64,000 bases of DNA from BOG-908 sp965198915 (GTDB lineage Bacteria; Pseudomonadota; Alphaproteobacteria; Acetobacterales; Acetobacteraceae): the NCBI GenBank assembly GCA_965198915.1, contig CBDAQC010000006.1, positions 186,001 through 250,000 on the forward strand, written 5' to 3'. The position numbers and the translations under genes are program-made. Below, one piece after another: positions 45,376 to 53,889 of this stretch (position 1 is the first letter of the stretch; the number at the start of each line of letters is the position of its first letter). The notes beneath the pieces are model-generated. The model ran no database searches. It worked only from the letters and a program-made list of their open reading frames with translations, and had not been told where the DNA came from.

Positions 45376-46383
45376 GTGGTAAAGCTGCAGGTCCATGTCG
45401 AGCGCCTGATGATGAAGCGGCCCTTCGTCATCACCGGCTACGTCTTCGATGCCATGCCGGCCATCATCGTGACGCTGACCGACGGCCCACATGCCGGGCG
45501 CGGCGAGGCGCAGGGCGTCTATTACCTGCACGACGATACCGAAAACATGCTGCGTCTGGTCGAAAGCGTTCGCGGCGAGGTGGAAGCGGGCCTGACGCGC
45601 GCGGCGCTGCAGACGCGGCTGCCGCCCGGCGGCGCCCGTAATGCGCTGGATTGCGCGTTGTGGGACCTGGAAGCCGCCCGCGCCGGCCAGCCCGTGTGGC
45701 GATTGGCCGGGTTCGACGGCGTGCGGCCGCTGGTCACCACGATGACCGCCGGCGCCGAGGCGCCCGAGGTGATGGCGGCTACCGTGCGCGGGTTTGCCGG
45801 CGCGCGGGCCATCAAGCTGAAGCTGACCGGCGAGCCGGCGCTGGACGTGGCGCGCGTGGCCGCCGTGCGCGCCGCCTGCCCCGATGCGTGGCTGGGAGTG
45901 GACGCGAACCAGGGCTACAGCCTGGCCAGCCTGGAGGCGGTGCTCCCGGACTTCGTCGATCTGGGCGTCAGCCTCGTGGAGCAGCCGCTGCCGCGCGGGC
46001 AGGAAGCGGCGCTGGACGGCTTCGTCTCGCCCATTCCGCTGGCCGCCGACGAGAGCCTGCAATCCAGCGACGACCTGCCGTCGCTGGAAGGGCGCTTCCA
46101 GGTGGCGAACCTGAAACTGGACAAGAGCGGCGGGCTGACGGAGGCGCTGGCGATGGCCAGGCGGGCCCGCGACATGGGGCTGGGCGTTATGGTGGGCAAC
46201 ATGGCCGGCACGAGCTGGGCCATGGCGCCGGCCTACATCGTGGGCCAGCTCTGCGAAGTCGTCGACCTGGACGGCCCGATCTCGCTTGCCGCCGACCGCA
46301 GCCCGGGCGTGGTCTATCGCGACGGCGAAATCATCTGCGACGACGATGTCTGGGGCCGCGGCGTGGAATCGGTCCTGTCCTGA
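45376..46383 (+). CDS. Dipeptide epimerase / DgcA-like racemase (enolase superfamily)
   Basis: 335 residues. KLKLTG near residue 155 supplies the KxK base. Metal ligands are in GVDANQGYS, VEQPLP and AADESLQ, and the second base is LKLDKSGGLTEAL, as in L-Ala-D/L-Glu epimerases and N-acetyl-D-glutamate racemase DgcA. Cytosolic; it probably recycles murein-derived Ala-Glu. The start is GTG behind AAGG. The dipeptidase gene 56 bases downstream would then cleave the epimerised L,L-dipeptide, a coherent pair (inference). Confidence 0.87.
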   Translation: MVKLQVHVERLMMKRPFVITGYVFDAMPAIIVTLTDGPHAGRGEAQGVYYLHDDTENMLRLVESVRGEVEAGLTRAALQTRLPPGGARNALDCALWDLEAARAGQPVWRLAGFDGVRPLVTTMTAGAEAPEVMAATVRGFAGARAIKLKLTGEPALDVARVAAVRAACPDAWLGVDANQGYSLASLEAVLPDFVDLGVSLVEQPLPRGQEAALDGFVSPIPLAADESLQSSDDLPSLEGRFQVANLKLDKSGGLTEALAMARRARDMGLGVMVGNMAGTSWAMAPAYIVGQLCEVVDLDGPISLAADRSPGVVYRDGEIICDDDVWGRGVESVLS

Positions 46384-46439
46384 GCGTCCCTTCTTCAAAC
46401 AAGACGGCCTGGCCTGCTTTCCTCCAAAACCGGAAACAC

Positions 46440-47711
46440 ATGCCCCGAAGACAGTACGCAGCTCTCCTGGCCATCCTGCTCTGCGCGGCCGCGCCGGAGC
46501 CGCCGGAGGTGCGCGTGGCGCATGTGCTTGCGCAGACCCCGCTGATCGACGGCCATAACGATCTGCCGTGGGAGATACGCGACCGTTACGCCTCACGCCT
46601 GGACAGGATCGACCTCTCGCAGGACACGGCGGGGCTGCCGCATGAGGGCCGGCCCGCGCTGATGACGGACATTCCCCGCCTGCGCCGCGGCGACGTGGGC
46701 GGCCAGTTCTGGTCGGTGTGGGTGCCCACCACGGTCAGCGGGCCGGCGGCGGTGGAGATGACCATCGAGCAGATCGACCTGGTGCACCGGATGTCCGCGA
46801 AATATCCGGCCGATTTCGCGATGGCTTATACGGCGGACGACGTGGTGCGCATACACGCATCGGGAAAGATCGCTTGCCTGATCGGCATCGAAGGCGGCCA
46901 CGCGATCGACTCGTCGCTGGCGGTGCTGCGCCAGATGTATGCGCTGGGCGCGCGCTATATGACGCTGACGCACGCGCTGAACACGCCCTGGGCGGATTCG
47001 GCCACCGACGATCCGCAGCACCACGGCCTGAACGCGTTCGGCCGCGCGGTGATCGCCGAGATGAACCGGCTGGGCATGCTGGTCGACCTCAGCCACGTCT
47101 CCGCCGAGACGATGCGCGCGGCGCTGGCGGCCAGCCGCGCGCCCGTCATCTTCTCGCATTCCGGCGCCCGCGCACTGGTGGATCACCCGCGTGACGTGCC
47201 GGATGACGTGCTGGCGCTGGTGGCCAGGAACGGCGGCGTGGTGATGGTGAATTTCTATCCCGGCTACGTCTCCGCCGCGCGCTACGCGTGGGATGCGGAT
47301 TACGCGGCGGAGAAGACACGGCTGAACGCGCCGCCGCTGGGCGGCCTGTATATCGGCCAGCCGGAACGGGCGCGCGCGGCGATGGCGGCGTGGAAGGCGG
47401 ACCATCCCGCCCCGGTGGTGACGGTGGCCCAGGTGGCCGACCACGTCGAGCACATCGCCAGGATCGCGGGCGTGGACCACGTGGGCATCGGCTCGGATTT
47501 CGACGGCGTTCCGGACGCGCCGGCTGGGCTGGACGGGGTGGACAAGTTTCCGGCCCTGCTGGTGGAACTGGCCAGGCGGGGCTGGAGCGACGCCGATCTG
47601 GCGAAAGTCGCGGGCGGCAACGTGCTGGCCGCGCTGCGCGGCGCCGAGCAGGTGGCCGCACGCGAGGCCAACGAGTCGCCCGGCACGGCCACGCTGGACG
47701 ATGCGCCATGA
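46440..47711 (+). CDS. Secreted membrane-dipeptidase-type peptidase (M19)
   Basis: 423 residues. The signal peptide (YAALLAILLCAAA) is short. The zinc motif PLIDGHNDLPWEIRD is at the mature N-terminus, followed by CLIGIEGGHAIDSSLAVLRQMYALGARYMTLTHA, VDLSHVSAETM, IFSHSGARAL and HVGIGSDFDG. These are the full set of renal-dipeptidase ligands. It cleaves dipeptides, including D-amino-acid ones. It overlaps nothing; the serine hydrolase gene begins 82 bases later. It is coupled by position to the epimerase upstream. Confidence 0.93.
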   Translation: MPRRQYAALLAILLCAAAPEPPEVRVAHVLAQTPLIDGHNDLPWEIRDRYASRLDRIDLSQDTAGLPHEGRPALMTDIPRLRRGDVGGQFWSVWVPTTVSGPAAVEMTIEQIDLVHRMSAKYPADFAMAYTADDVVRIHASGKIACLIGIEGGHAIDSSLAVLRQMYALGARYMTLTHALNTPWADSATDDPQHHGLNAFGRAVIAEMNRLGMLVDLSHVSAETMRAALAASRAPVIFSHSGARALVDHPRDVPDDVLALVARNGGVVMVNFYPGYVSAARYAWDADYAAEKTRLNAPPLGGLYIGQPERARAAMAAWKADHPAPVVTVAQVADHVEHIARIAGVDHVGIGSDFDGVPDAPAGLDGVDKFPALLVELARRGWSDADLAKVAGGNVLAALRGAEQVAAREANESPGTATLDDAP

Positions 47712-47793
47712 CCGGGCGCGTCCGGGCGCCGCGGCAAGGGTGGCAGAGCAGGCAGCCGGCACGGCCGGCATCGTTCTCAAGCAGGGGTGGATC

Positions 47794-49791
47794 ATGCGCA
47801 ATCTGAAAGCTTTGGCGGCCTGGGCCACGACGGCGCTGCTTCTGGCCGGCGCCGCTGCCGCCCAGTTGCCCGACGCGGCACAACAGGCAGCCCCGGTCGC
47901 CACCGCGTCGCCGGCGTCGCCCGAGCCCGGCCAAGTGCCGGCCTCTCACACGCTGGACGCGGCGGACGTGAACGCCTGGCTGGACGGCTTCATGCCGCAG
48001 GCGCTGGTGCAGGGCAGCATCGCCGGCGCCGTCGTGGTCGTGGTCAAGGACGGCCAGGTACTCACCCAGCGCGGCTTCGGCTTCTCGGACATGGCCACGC
48101 GCGCGCCCGTCGATCCGGCGCGCACGCTGTTCCGCACCGGCTCCACTTCCAAGCTGTACACGTGGACGGCGGTGATGCAGCTCGTGGAACAGGGCAAGCT
48201 GAACCTGGATACGGACGTCAACACGTATCTGGACTTCAAGATACCGCCGGCCTTCGGCAAGCCTATCACCTTGCGAAACCTGATGACGCACACGGCGGGG
48301 TTCGAGGAACGCGTGAAGCACCTGTTCGTGCCGAACGCGTCCGACATGCGGCCGATCGGCGACTACCTGAAATCCTGGGTGCCACCGCGCATCTTTCCGC
48401 CCGGCACGGTGCCCGCGTACTCCAATTACGGTGCCACGCTGGCCGGCTACATCGTGGAGCGCACCTCCGGTGAGAAGTTCGACGACTACATAAAGGCGCA
48501 CATCTTCCAGCCGCTCGGCATGGCGCACGCGACGTTCGACCAGCCGCTGCCGGCTTCGCTGCAGGCCGACCTGTCCAAGAGCTACAAGGACGCGAGCGGC
48601 CCCGCCCAGCCGTTCGAGCTGATCCCGGCGGCCCCCGCCGGCAGCCTGTCGATCACCGGCGCGGACATGGCGCGCTTCATGCTGGCCCACCTCAACAACG
48701 GCCAGCTCGGTGACGTGCAGATCCTGAAGAAGGAGACGGCCGAGCTGATGCACGCGCAGGCCTTCGCGGCCACGCCGCCGGTGCCGGGCATGGCGCTGGG
48801 CTTCTACCACGAGGACCGCAACGGCCACGTCATCGTGGGCCATGCCGGCGACACCGAGACGTTCCACACCGACCTGCATCTGTTCCTGAATGACGGCACC
48901 GGCCTGTTCGTCTCGTTCAACAGCCTGGGCAAGGACGGCGGCGCGCATTTCGCGCGCACGCTGCTGTTCCGCGAGTTCACCGACCGCTACTACCCCGCGC
49001 CCGACCAGCCGCCGCCGCCCGTGCCGGCAAGCGCCAAGTCGGACGCCGCACTGGTCGCCGGCACGTATGTCGGCAGCAGGCGCAGCGACACCAATTTTCT
49101 GCATCTGTTCGCCCTGCTGGGCGAGACGAGCATCTCCGCCAACGATGACGGCAGCCTGACCTTCAGCGACCCGCTGCTGCCCGGCGTGGCGCCCGCGCAC
49201 TGGCAGGAGATCGCGCCGTTCGTCTGGCGCAAGACGGGCGGTGCCGACCTGCTCGCCGCCGTGGTGAAGGACGGGCGCGTGACAACCGTGGGCGCGCAAG
49301 GCCTGCCGTTCGAGGTCTTCCAGCCGGCAACAGGCGCCTACGCGCCGTGGAACATGACGCTGCTGGAAGTCTCGCTGGCCGTGCTGGCCGTCGCCGCGGT
49401 GCTGTGGCCGCTGACCGCGCTGGCGCGGCGCCACTACCGCGCGCCGTTCCGCCATACCGGCCTGTCCGCAGGGCTCTACCGCGCGGTCCGGCTCGCCGCC
49501 TGGGTGGACGTGCTGCTGGTGGTCGGCTGGCTGGTGTTCATCGCCGTGTTCGAGCGAGGGATCACCGTGCTGAACGATCCGCTGAATCCGTGGCTGCGCG
49601 CGCTGCAGGTGCTGGCGGCGCTGGGATTGCTGGGCGCACTCGCCGGCGTGTTCAACCTGGTGCAGGTGTTCCGCGACCGCGGCCGCAACTGGTGGTCCAA
49701 GGTCACCGCGGCGGCTTTGGCGTTTGCCACGCTGAGCGCGGCTTGGCTGATCATTGGCCAGCATCTGATTACGCAAGGGCTGGAGTTTTAG
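47794..49791 (+). CDS. Beta-lactamase-fold serine hydrolase with membrane tail
   Basis: 665 residues. Signal peptide (LAAWATTALLLAGAAAAQ), then a class C beta-lactamase/DD-peptidase domain: FRTGSTSKLYTWTAVMQL (Ser-x-x-Lys), PAYSNYGATLAGYIVE (Tyr-x-Asn) and GHAGDTETF (His-x-Gly). After about residue 500 come four hydrophobic segments (e.g. MTLLEVSLAVLAVAAVLWPLTAL, VLAALGLLGALAGVFNLV) that anchor it in the membrane. Probably a D-amino acid peptidase or esterase rather than an antibiotic resistance enzyme. It may work with the dipeptidase and epimerase upstream. ATG 47794 is chosen for the signal peptide. Confidence 0.85.
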   Translation: MRNLKALAAWATTALLLAGAAAAQLPDAAQQAAPVATASPASPEPGQVPASHTLDAADVNAWLDGFMPQALVQGSIAGAVVVVVKDGQVLTQRGFGFSDMATRAPVDPARTLFRTGSTSKLYTWTAVMQLVEQGKLNLDTDVNTYLDFKIPPAFGKPITLRNLMTHTAGFEERVKHLFVPNASDMRPIGDYLKSWVPPRIFPPGTVPAYSNYGATLAGYIVERTSGEKFDDYIKAHIFQPLGMAHATFDQPLPASLQADLSKSYKDASGPAQPFELIPAAPAGSLSITGADMARFMLAHLNNGQLGDVQILKKETAELMHAQAFAATPPVPGMALGFYHEDRNGHVIVGHAGDTETFHTDLHLFLNDGTGLFVSFNSLGKDGGAHFARTLLFREFTDRYYPAPDQPPPPVPASAKSDAALVAGTYVGSRRSDTNFLHLFALLGETSISANDDGSLTFSDPLLPGVAPAHWQEIAPFVWRKTGGADLLAAVVKDGRVTTVGAQGLPFEVFQPATGAYAPWNMTLLEVSLAVLAVAAVLWPLTALARRHYRAPFRHTGLSAGLYRAVRLAAWVDVLLVVGWLVFIAVFERGITVLNDPLNPWLRALQVLAALGLLGALAGVFNLVQVFRDRGRNWWSKVTAAALAFATLSAAWLIIGQHLITQGLEF

Positions 49792-49802
49792 AGACAGAAG
49801 GC

Positions 49803-49839
49803 AAGGCCTTCTTTTTTGAAAAGAAGAAGCGAAAGTTTT
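49803..49839 (-). repeat. Family-1 arm interrupted by an IS element
   Basis: The left part of a reverse arm after the serine hydrolase stop. The expected outer tract (AAAAACTTTTG) is found on the other side of the IS at 50699-50709. Together they make one arm into which the IS inserted. An exact target duplication is not seen. Confidence 0.8.
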
Positions 49840-50698
49840 GGGGCTGGCCTAGATAACGCAAAAAGGCGTTGTCTGTCATATGGTTACTGCCCGCCGCCGC
49901 AGCCGGCTTCCGACCAGTATTCAGAGGGCTTTGATTACACAGTTCGTGGCGGGCGTACCAGCCCGGACGGCGGCCGGGCTGGTGGGCGTCAACCGCCACT
50001 CGACAATGCTGTTCTACCACAAGCTGCGCGAGCTGATCGCCACCAAGCTTGCCGCCGAAGCCCCCTTCGCAATGGGCGAGATCGAGGTCAACGAGAGCTA
50101 TTTCGGCGGCGTGCGCAAAGGCAAACGCGGCCGCGGTGCGGCCGGCAAGGTGCCGGTGTTCGGCCTGCTCAAACGCAGCGGCCGCGTCTACACGACCATG
50201 CTGCCTGACACCCGCGCGCACACCCTGGTGGGCATTATCCGTGACCGCGTCCAGCCCGACAGCGTGGTCTACACCGATAGCTACAGATCCTATGACATCC
50301 TCGATGTTTCCGAATTCCACCATCAGCGCATCAACCACCAGAACGCCTTCGCCGACCGCGCAAACCACATCAACGGCATCGAGAACTTCTGGAACCAGGC
50401 CAAGCGGCACCTGCGCAGCTACAACGGCATCCCCAGGGCGCACTTCCACCTGTTCCTCAAGGAATGCGAGTGGCGGTTCAACTATCGCCCAGCCAGCAAG
50501 CTGCTTGCCGTTCTGACCACGTGGGCCGAGCTGGACCGCGCGCAGCGATGATCCGCCCCTGCCCCAAGCGTGTGGATAAGTGGCTTGCCTGCGCCAGACT
50601 CTTGACGGTCGCTCGGCAAGCCACTTACCCACACGAACCCGACTGCCCCAAAGTAAAGGCAAGCGAGGCGTTACTTCACCCTTATCTAGGCCAGCCCC
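49840..50698 (+). mobile_element. IS1595-family (IS1016-like) insertion sequence
   Basis: An 859-bp element bounded by perfect 17-bp inverted repeats, GGGGCTGGCCTAGATAA at the left and its complement at 50682-50698. It carries one transposase gene. Inside the right end, GTGTGGATAAGTGGCTTGCC (50570-50589) and GGCAAGCCACTTACCCACAC (50615-50634) form a second 20-bp inverted repeat. The element lies in a palindromic arm between two serine hydrolase genes. The usual 8-bp target duplication could not be found. Confidence 0.9.
49880..50551 (+). CDS. IS1595-type transposase, possibly inactive
   Basis: 223 residues of the ISXO2-like DDE family: RKGKRGRGAAGKVPVFGLLKR, DSVVYTDSYRSYDILDVSEF (second Asp) and HINGIENFWNQAKRHLRSYNG (final acidic/Asn region), ending FLKECEWRFNYRP. 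The block that normally reads E-V-D-E-S-Y-F reads EVNESYFGG here. If that Asp is the first catalytic residue, as I remember for the family, codon 50090-50092 (AAC for GAC) would disable the enzyme. The frame is otherwise intact, which suggests a recent insertion. Confidence 0.9.
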   Translation: MVTARRRSRLPTSIQRALITQFVAGVPARTAAGLVGVNRHSTMLFYHKLRELIATKLAAEAPFAMGEIEVNESYFGGVRKGKRGRGAAGKVPVFGLLKRSGRVYTTMLPDTRAHTLVGIIRDRVQPDSVVYTDSYRSYDILDVSEFHHQRINHQNAFADRANHINGIENFWNQAKRHLRSYNGIPRAHFHLFLKECEWRFNYRPASKLLAVLTTWAELDRAQR

Positions 50699-50773
50699 AA
50701 AAACTTTTGTCTCTCCGCATCTGCGGCGTGTCGGCTGTCCTGGAACGAACACGCGCGCCGCAGAGGCGGGTAG

Positions 50774-50813
50774 CAAAAGTCTTTTGCTTCTTTTCTTCAG
50801 AAAAGAAGGCCTT
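50774..50813 (+). repeat. Family-1 A/T palindromic arm
   Basis: A perfect class C arm (outer AAAAGTCTTTTG, inner CTTTTCTTCAGAAAAG). It precedes the second serine hydrolase gene, whose own GGGAG site lies after the arm. Confidence 0.95.
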
Positions 50814-50835
50814 CCTTCCTTACGGGAGCCTAAAG

Positions 50836-52401
50836 ATGCGCACCACATCAGCCCTGTTCCTGACCGCTTGCTGGACCGCCGCCCACGCCGCACCACCCGC
50901 CGACACGGACAGCTACGTGCACGCCGCCATGCAGGCCTTCGGCGAGCCCGGGCTGGGGCTTGCCATCGTGGAGAACGGCCAGCCCGTGCTGGCGAAAGGC
51001 TACGGCGTGCGCAAGCTGGGCACGCAGGACATGGTAGACGCACACACGGCTTTTCCGATCGGCTCGGAGACAAAGGCGTTCACCGCAACCGCGCTCGCCA
51101 TACTCGTGGATCGCAAGAAGCTCTCCTGGGATGACCGCGTGGTGGACCGCCTGCCCGGCTTCCAGATGTATGACCCATACGCCACCACGCACATGACGAT
51201 ACGCGACCTGCTGACGCACCGGAGCGGCCTGGGCCTGGGCGAGGGCGACTTGCTGGTGGTGCCTGGCACGAACCGCAGCCGCGCGGACATCGTGCACGCC
51301 TTGCGCTACCTGAAACCGGTGACCGGCTTCCGCGAAAAATTCGCCTACGACAACATACTCTACATCGTGGCGGGCACGCTGGTCGAAGCGGTTTCTGGCC
51401 AGAGCTGGGAAGATTTCGTCACCGCGAACATCTTCAAGCCGGTGGGCATGGTGGACGCGCACGCGAATTACGAGGCCGGGGCGCCGAATGCGGTGGCGCT
51501 GCACGCACGCACCTCCGGCCTGTTCCGCGGCGTGGGCGACCAGGCGATCCTGCCCGAGCCCGCGGGCTTCCGCACCATCGCGCCGGCCGGCGCCATCAAC
51601 GCCAGCCCGCAGGACATGGCGCGCTGGATGGACGTGCAGCTTGCGCGCGGCAAGTTGCCTGACGGCAGCAGGCTGTTCAGCGAGGCGCAGGCGGACGTGC
51701 TGTGGGCGCCGGTGGTGGTGGTGCCGGCCGACGAGTTCAGGCTGCCGCCCGCGCTGTCCGGCATGCAGCCGGACCTGCAGACCTACGCGCTCGGCTGGTT
51801 CGTGGAGAGCTACCGCGGCCACATCGTGGTGCAACATTCCGGCGCGGTGTTCGGCGCGCTCGCCATGCAGTTCCTGCTGCCTGACAAGAACGTGGGCATC
51901 TCGGTCACCATCAACTCCGAGGACAGCTTCACCCGCCGCGCGGTGGCCTACCACCTGATGGACCACTATCTGGGCCTGCCGCCCACGGATTGGCTCGGCC
52001 GCCTGACCGCGGCCCGCACGGACATGGTGGCCAAGACCACGGCCGCGCTGGAAGCCATGCCGAAGCCGGCGGCGGCCACCGGCGCCAGCCCGGCGCTGCC
52101 GGTGGCGCAATATGCCGGCACTTATCAGGATCTGTGGTACGGCCGGATGACGGTGAACCAGCAGGCGGGCCAGGCACTCTCCATAGACTTCACCCAGACG
52201 CCCGGCATGCAGGGCGCGCTGGAGCCGGTGTCAGGCAACCGCTTCCGCACCCGCTGGGCGGACAGGAACATAGAGGACGCGTTCGTCGATTTCGACGCGG
52301 CGGACGGCCATGTGCGCGGCGCGGCGATGCACGCGGTCTCGCCATTGGCGGATTTCAGCTTCGACTACCAGGATCTGCATTTCTCCCGGAGTGGTCAGTA
52401 G
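50836..52401 (+). CDS. Secreted beta-lactamase-fold serine hydrolase (no membrane tail)
   Basis: 521 residues. Signal peptide MRTTSALFLTACWTAAHA, then a class C domain: FPIGSETKAFTATALAIL (Ser-x-x-Lys), FAYDNILYIVAGTLVEAVSG (Tyr-x-Asn) and VVQHSGAVFGA (His-x-Gly). A C-terminal beta-rich module of about 130 residues (QYAGTYQDLWYGRMTVN…NRFRTRW) resembles the lipocalin-like DUF3471 tail of this group. Periplasmic peptidase or esterase of unknown substrate. The start has GGGAG upstream. It is related in domain type, but not in tail, to the gene on the other side of the IS. Confidence 0.87.
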   Translation: MRTTSALFLTACWTAAHAAPPADTDSYVHAAMQAFGEPGLGLAIVENGQPVLAKGYGVRKLGTQDMVDAHTAFPIGSETKAFTATALAILVDRKKLSWDDRVVDRLPGFQMYDPYATTHMTIRDLLTHRSGLGLGEGDLLVVPGTNRSRADIVHALRYLKPVTGFREKFAYDNILYIVAGTLVEAVSGQSWEDFVTANIFKPVGMVDAHANYEAGAPNAVALHARTSGLFRGVGDQAILPEPAGFRTIAPAGAINASPQDMARWMDVQLARGKLPDGSRLFSEAQADVLWAPVVVVPADEFRLPPALSGMQPDLQTYALGWFVESYRGHIVVQHSGAVFGALAMQFLLPDKNVGISVTINSEDSFTRRAVAYHLMDHYLGLPPTDWLGRLTAARTDMVAKTTAALEAMPKPAAATGASPALPVAQYAGTYQDLWYGRMTVNQQAGQALSIDFTQTPGMQGALEPVSGNRFRTRWADRNIEDAFVDFDAADGHVRGAAMHAVSPLADFSFDYQDLHFSRSGQ

Positions 52402-52453
52402 GCAAGAACGCGTAACGGCGAGGCGGGCACGCGCCTGGGTGCAGGCGGGGCAG

Positions 52454-52493
52454 CGAAAGTTTTTTGCTTCTTTTTTTCAAAAAAGAAGGCCTT
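52454..52493 (+). repeat. Family-1 A/T palindromic arm
   Basis: A class A arm preceded by GGTGCAGGCGGGGCAGC. Only AGGCAAG remains of the partner arm after the preceding stop codon. AAGAAGG in its 3' stem is the only ribosome-site-like sequence before the GTG of the kinase gene. Confidence 0.93.
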
Positions 52494-52502
52494 TCTTCCT
52501 GT

Positions 52503-53768
52503 GTGACCCCACCAGCCCTGCTCCACACCCTGTTCCAGGCCGCCACAAAAGCCGCCGCCCCCGCGCTGTGCGTGCCGCCCAACCTGCCGCCCCCACCGAA
52601 GGGCCGCACCATCGTGGTGGGCGGTGGCAAGGCGGCGGCGGCCATGGCGCAGGCCGTGGAGGCGCACTGGCCGCCGGACCGCCCGCTCCACGGCCTCGTC
52701 GTCACCCGCTATCTGCACGGCGTGGGCGGGCTGGCCCGCATCGAGGTGGTGGAGGCAGCGCACCCCGTGCCGGACGAGGCCGGACAGCGCGCCGCCGCCC
52801 GCATGCTGGAGATGGTGCGCGGCCTCACCCCGGACGACCTGGTGCTGTGCCTGATGTCCGGCGGTGCCTCGTCACTGCTGGGCCTGCCGGCGCCCGGCAT
52901 CAGCCTGGCGGACAAGCAGCAGGTGAACCGCGCTTTGCTGCGCAGCGGGGCCGATATCGGCGAGATGAACACGGTGCGCAAACACCTCTCGGCGATAAAG
53001 GGCGGCCGCCTGGCGCAGGCGGCCCACCCGGCGCAGGTGGTGACGCTGCTGATCTCGGACGTTCCCGGCGACGATCCCTCCGTCATCGGGTCCGGCCCCA
53101 CCGTGCCGGACGCCAGCACCTGCGCGCAGGCCCGCGCGGTGCTGGCGCGCTACGGGATCGCCGCGCCCGAGCCGGTGGTGCGCCACCTGCTGGCGGCAGG
53201 CGCGGAGACGCCGAAGCCCGGCGACCCCGCGTTCGCCCACGCCGCGTCGGTGATGGCGGCCACGCCGCAGGCCGCGCTGGAGGCCGCCGCAGGGGTGGCC
53301 AGGCAGGCCGGTATCACGCCGGTGATACTGGGCGACGCGATCGAGGGCGAGGCGGCCGAAGTCGCCCGGGTGATGGCCGGCATCGCCCTGCAATGCGCCA
53401 GGCACGGCCAGCCGGCCCCGCCGCCCTGCGTCCTGCTCTCCGGCGGAGAGACGACGGTGACGGTGCGCGGCGGCGGCCGGGGTGGCCGCAACGTGGAGTT
53501 CCTGCTCGCCTTGGGCCTGGCCTTGCGCGGCCACCCGAACATATACGCGCTCGCCTGCGACACGGACGGCATCGACGGCACGGAGGACAACGCCGGCGCC
53601 GTGCTGTCGCCCGACAGCCTGGCGCGTGCGGCGGCGCTCGGCCTGAACCCGCGCGCGCTCCTGGCCGATAATGACGGCTACGCGTTCTTCGCGGCGTTGG
53701 GTGACCTGGTGGTGACTGGCCCCACCCGCACCAACGTAAACGACTTTCGCGCCATCCTGATCACGTAG
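52503..53768 (+). CDS. gckA: Glycerate 2-kinase (GckA, MOFRL family)
   Basis: 421 residues, two-domain glycerate kinase type: IVVGGGKAAAAMAQAVEAHW and LCLMSGGASSLLGLPAPGISLADKQQVNRALLRSGADIGEMNTVRKHLSAIKGGRLA form the N-terminal domain; VLLSGGETTVTVRGGGRGGRNVEFLLALGLAL and ACDTDGIDGTEDNAGAV are the C-terminal MOFRL domain. It phosphorylates D-glycerate to 2-phosphoglycerate. That is the next serine-cycle step after HprA at the start of this window, though 50 kb away. The start is GTG, 13 bases from GAAGG of a palindromic arm. Confidence 0.92.
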   Translation: MTPPALLHTLFQAATKAAAPALCVPPNLPPPPKGRTIVVGGGKAAAAMAQAVEAHWPPDRPLHGLVVTRYLHGVGGLARIEVVEAAHPVPDEAGQRAAARMLEMVRGLTPDDLVLCLMSGGASSLLGLPAPGISLADKQQVNRALLRSGADIGEMNTVRKHLSAIKGGRLAQAAHPAQVVTLLISDVPGDDPSVIGSGPTVPDASTCAQARAVLARYGIAAPEPVVRHLLAAGAETPKPGDPAFAHAASVMAATPQAALEAAAGVARQAGITPVILGDAIEGEAAEVARVMAGIALQCARHGQPAPPPCVLLSGGETTVTVRGGGRGGRNVEFLLALGLALRGHPNIYALACDTDGIDGTEDNAGAVLSPDSLARAAALGLNPRALLADNDGYAFFAALGDLVVTGPTRTNVNDFRAILIT

Positions 53769-53844
53769 ACACGGCCGGCCGGGCCTAGTCCCCGCACCCA
53801 AAGGTTCCCGCGACCAGAAACCCCTGAATCCGCCACCGGAGAGA

Positions 53845-53884
53845 CAAAAGTTTTTTGCTTCTTTTTTTCAAAAAAGAAGGCCTT
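53845..53884 (+). repeat. Family-1 A/T palindromic arm
   Basis: A perfect class A arm between convergent genes, 5 bases from the stop of the EAL gene. It can serve as bidirectional terminator for both. Confidence 0.93.
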
Positions 53885-53889
53885 CCTTC

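Noticed and set aside
47146..49776. A long minus-strand open frame opposite the serine hydrolase
   Set aside because: It is antisense to the dipeptidase and serine hydrolase genes, which have full catalytic motifs; its own translation is arginine- and histidine-rich without domains.
49832..50709. An 8-bp target duplication for the IS element
   Set aside because: Left flank AAAGTTTT and right flank AAAAACTT do not match, and shifting the ends by a few bases does not help.
47794..52401. The two serine hydrolases as antibiotic-resistance beta-lactamases
   Set aside because: They have the Ser-x-x-Lys and Tyr-x-Asn motifs, but their large C-terminal modules and context fit the broader peptidase/esterase group; no resistance claim is supported.
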